From Bacillus yapensis (GTDB taxonomy: Bacteria; Bacillota; Bacilli; Bacillales; Cytobacillaceae), in NCBI RefSeq assembly GCF_005280205.1, contig NZ_SUND01000002.1, forward strand, positions 186,001 to 250,000: a stretch of 64,000 bases of DNA, given 5' to 3'. Below, piece by piece: positions 62,831 through 64,000 of the stretch (positions are counted from its first letter, which is position 1; every line of letters begins with the position of its first letter). Below the pieces are notes generated by a model that saw only the letters and a program-made list of their open reading frames with translations, did no database searches and was not told the DNA's origin. The translations under genes and the position numbers were made by a program.

Positions 62831-63757
62831 GTGAATATTATTGATATGCACTGTGACGCCTTATTGAAGCTATGGGAGTCTAAGGGAAAGGCATCATTTG
62901 TAGATGCGCCAGTAATTGATACAAACAAGGTTCGAATGAAAAAGGGGAAGGTGAAAGTACAGGCTTTCGCCGTCTGGGTCGATCCATCCATCAACACATT
63001 ACATCAATTTGATGTCGCTCTTGAGCATGTGAAGCTCTTTCACGAAGAGATTGTACAAAAAAACGAAGAGATCAAGCATATTAAGGATTGGTCTGAACTC
63101 GATAAGTTAAAAGAAGATGAGATTGGAGCGATTCTCACATTAGAAGGAGTCGAGCCAATCGGCAATGACATTTCTAAACTTCATATTTTATATGAATTAG
63201 GCGTTCGGTTGGTGGGATTAACGTGGAATAGTGCGAATCTTGCTGCTGATGGGGCACTAGAGGCAAGAGGTGCAGGTTTGACGAGTTTTGGAAAAGAAAT
63301 CGTCCGTTTCAATAATGACAGGCAAATTATAACAGATGTGTCTCATTTGAGTGAAAGGGCCTTCTGGGATGTGATGGAGCTAGCTCGCTATCCAATGGCT
63401 AGTCATTCTAATACAAAACATCATTGTGACCATCCGCGTAATCTATCAGACTCTCAGGCAAGAGCGATGTTTGAACGTGGAGGTATGGTTCATGTTGTCT
63501 ATCATCCACCTTTTGTGAAAAAGGATGGGAATGCAACAATCCAGGATCTTATAAGGCATATCGATCATCTATGTGCATTAGGTGGAGTTAAGCAGATTGG
63601 TCTCGGTTCAGACTTTGATGGGATTGATGCAAAAATTCCTGGTCTTGCCCATGCAGGGGAAACACAAAACCTAATCAATGAGTTGCTTAAACACTTTAGC
63701 GAGGAAGAGGTTCGCGGGTTTGCTTCTGAAAACTTCTTGCGTCATCGTCCGAAATGA
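62831..63757 (+). CDS. Membrane dipeptidase (M19 family)
   Basis: 308 residues. Renal-dipeptidase type: metal HxD in IDMHCDALLKLW, bridging Glu in TLEGVEPIG, and IITDVSHLSERAFWDV with MASHSNTKHHCDHPRNL (first and second His ligands), and GLGSDFDGID near the end. Cleaves dipeptides, often with D-residues at the second position, which suits the preceding D-amino-acid transaminase. GTG start after GGAGTGAG. Confidence 0.92.
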   Translation: MNIIDMHCDALLKLWESKGKASFVDAPVIDTNKVRMKKGKVKVQAFAVWVDPSINTLHQFDVALEHVKLFHEEIVQKNEEIKHIKDWSELDKLKEDEIGAILTLEGVEPIGNDISKLHILYELGVRLVGLTWNSANLAADGALEARGAGLTSFGKEIVRFNNDRQIITDVSHLSERAFWDVMELARYPMASHSNTKHHCDHPRNLSDSQARAMFERGGMVHVVYHPPFVKKDGNATIQDLIRHIDHLCALGGVKQIGLGSDFDGIDAKIPGLAHAGETQNLINELLKHFSEEEVRGFASENFLRHRPK

Positions 63758-63765
63758 TTTAAAAA

Positions 63766-63810
63766 AAATGGCGTGCAAACGAGTAAATGTTTGCGCGCCA
63801 TTTCTATTTT
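63766..63810. terminator. Bidirectional terminator
   Basis: AAATGGCGTGCAAAC and GTTTGCGCGCCATTT (one mismatch), loop GAGTAAAT, T-rich on the + side and an A run on the other. Ends dat-dipeptidase and the converging aminopeptidase gene. Confidence 0.88.
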
Positions 63811-63812
63811 AA

Positions 63813-64000
63813 TTATAAAAACATTTCCGAAAGTACATAATGATGTAAAAGCTTCGCTGTATTTGTAATTGAAGATTCATGCGTCCGTTCGAAAGCATGA
63901 GAAGAATCGATACCAGGTCCGATTAGTCCGTGAACGATATCATGTCCAGAGCGAATAGCAGCCGATGCATCAGAACCGTAGTACGGATAAATATCGAGCT
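63813..64000 (-). CDS. M42-family aminopeptidase, C-terminal part (5' end beyond window)
   Basis: The last 61 residues are open to the right window edge. They read LDIYPYYGSDASAAIRSGHD, HGLIGPGIDSSHAFERTH and TAKLLHHYVLSEMFL, the C-terminus of M42 glutamyl/aminopeptidases (the Asp of YGSDA and the His of SSHAFERTH are metal-site residues). The N-terminal part is outside the window. Confidence 0.78.
   Translation of the reverse strand, partial: LDIYPYYGSDASAAIRSGHDIVHGLIGPGIDSSHAFERTHESSITNTAKLLHHYVLSEMFL

Overview
The window is low-GC chromosomal DNA from an endospore-forming member of the Bacillaceae. Three things point there: the gene order, the sporulation genes (spoVK, sirA), and the B. 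subtilis-type control sites (paired GlnR operators, SOS boxes, a 0A box, a WalR box). Two long blocks follow the B. subtilis order: mreBH-like, miaA, hfq, spoVK, hflX, ynbB, glnR-glnA, and lexA, yneA-yneB-ynzC, tkt, sirA, yneF, ccdA-yneI-ccdC, yneK. The species is not B. subtilis: it also carries selenocysteine machinery, a PHA synthase pair, a glutaminyl-tRNA synthetase and many interspersed repeats. All family names were recognised by eye, not by a search.

Layout. 1-9.4 kb: end of a Gly/His-rich gene, mreBH, then the miaA to glnA block. 9.4-22 kb: small membrane proteins, the divergent lexA / yneA SOS region, tkt, sirA, yneF, a heterodimeric ABC exporter, the CcdA cluster and yneK. 22.2-22.5 kb: a stand-alone tRNA-Sec (anticodon UCA) with its own promoter and terminator. 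22.5-26.1 kb: a LysM/3D wall protein and a PHA synthase with an unusually long partner subunit. 26.1-32.5 kb: FbpA-like peptide behind a structured leader, aldo/keto reductases (one broken by an in-frame TAA), a flavin reductase, an SRPBCC/ArsR pair and acetyltransferases. 32.5-37 kb: accessory small genes, an odd tRNA-like element, SRAP, a holin-like gene, the DUF1659/DUF2922/YvrJ trio, a dispersed repeat and a cold-shock gene. 37-43.6 kb: sbcDC and small metabolic genes. 43.7-46.7 kb: an MBL hydrolase and selB.

46.8-52.2 kb holds what looks like a sugar-phosphate module: three LacI-type operators, a LacI regulator, a ribokinase, a degenerate phosphofructokinase-like protein and a second transketolase. 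52.3-55.1 kb is an acyl-CoA dehydrogenase / acyl-CoA ligase pair. The rest holds glnS, serine dehydratase (sdaAB-sdaAA), a four-unit degenerate repeat, a TPR protein, CorA, D-amino-acid transaminase, a dipeptidase, and the end of an M42 aminopeptidase running off the window.

The strongest leads are the selenocysteine genes (tRNA-Sec and selB about 22 kb apart, with no selA, selD or recognised selenoprotein in the window), a 10-bp stem-loop just upstream of selB, the pseudo-PFK inside the ribokinase-transketolase cluster, and the tRNA-like element with an abnormal anticodon region.
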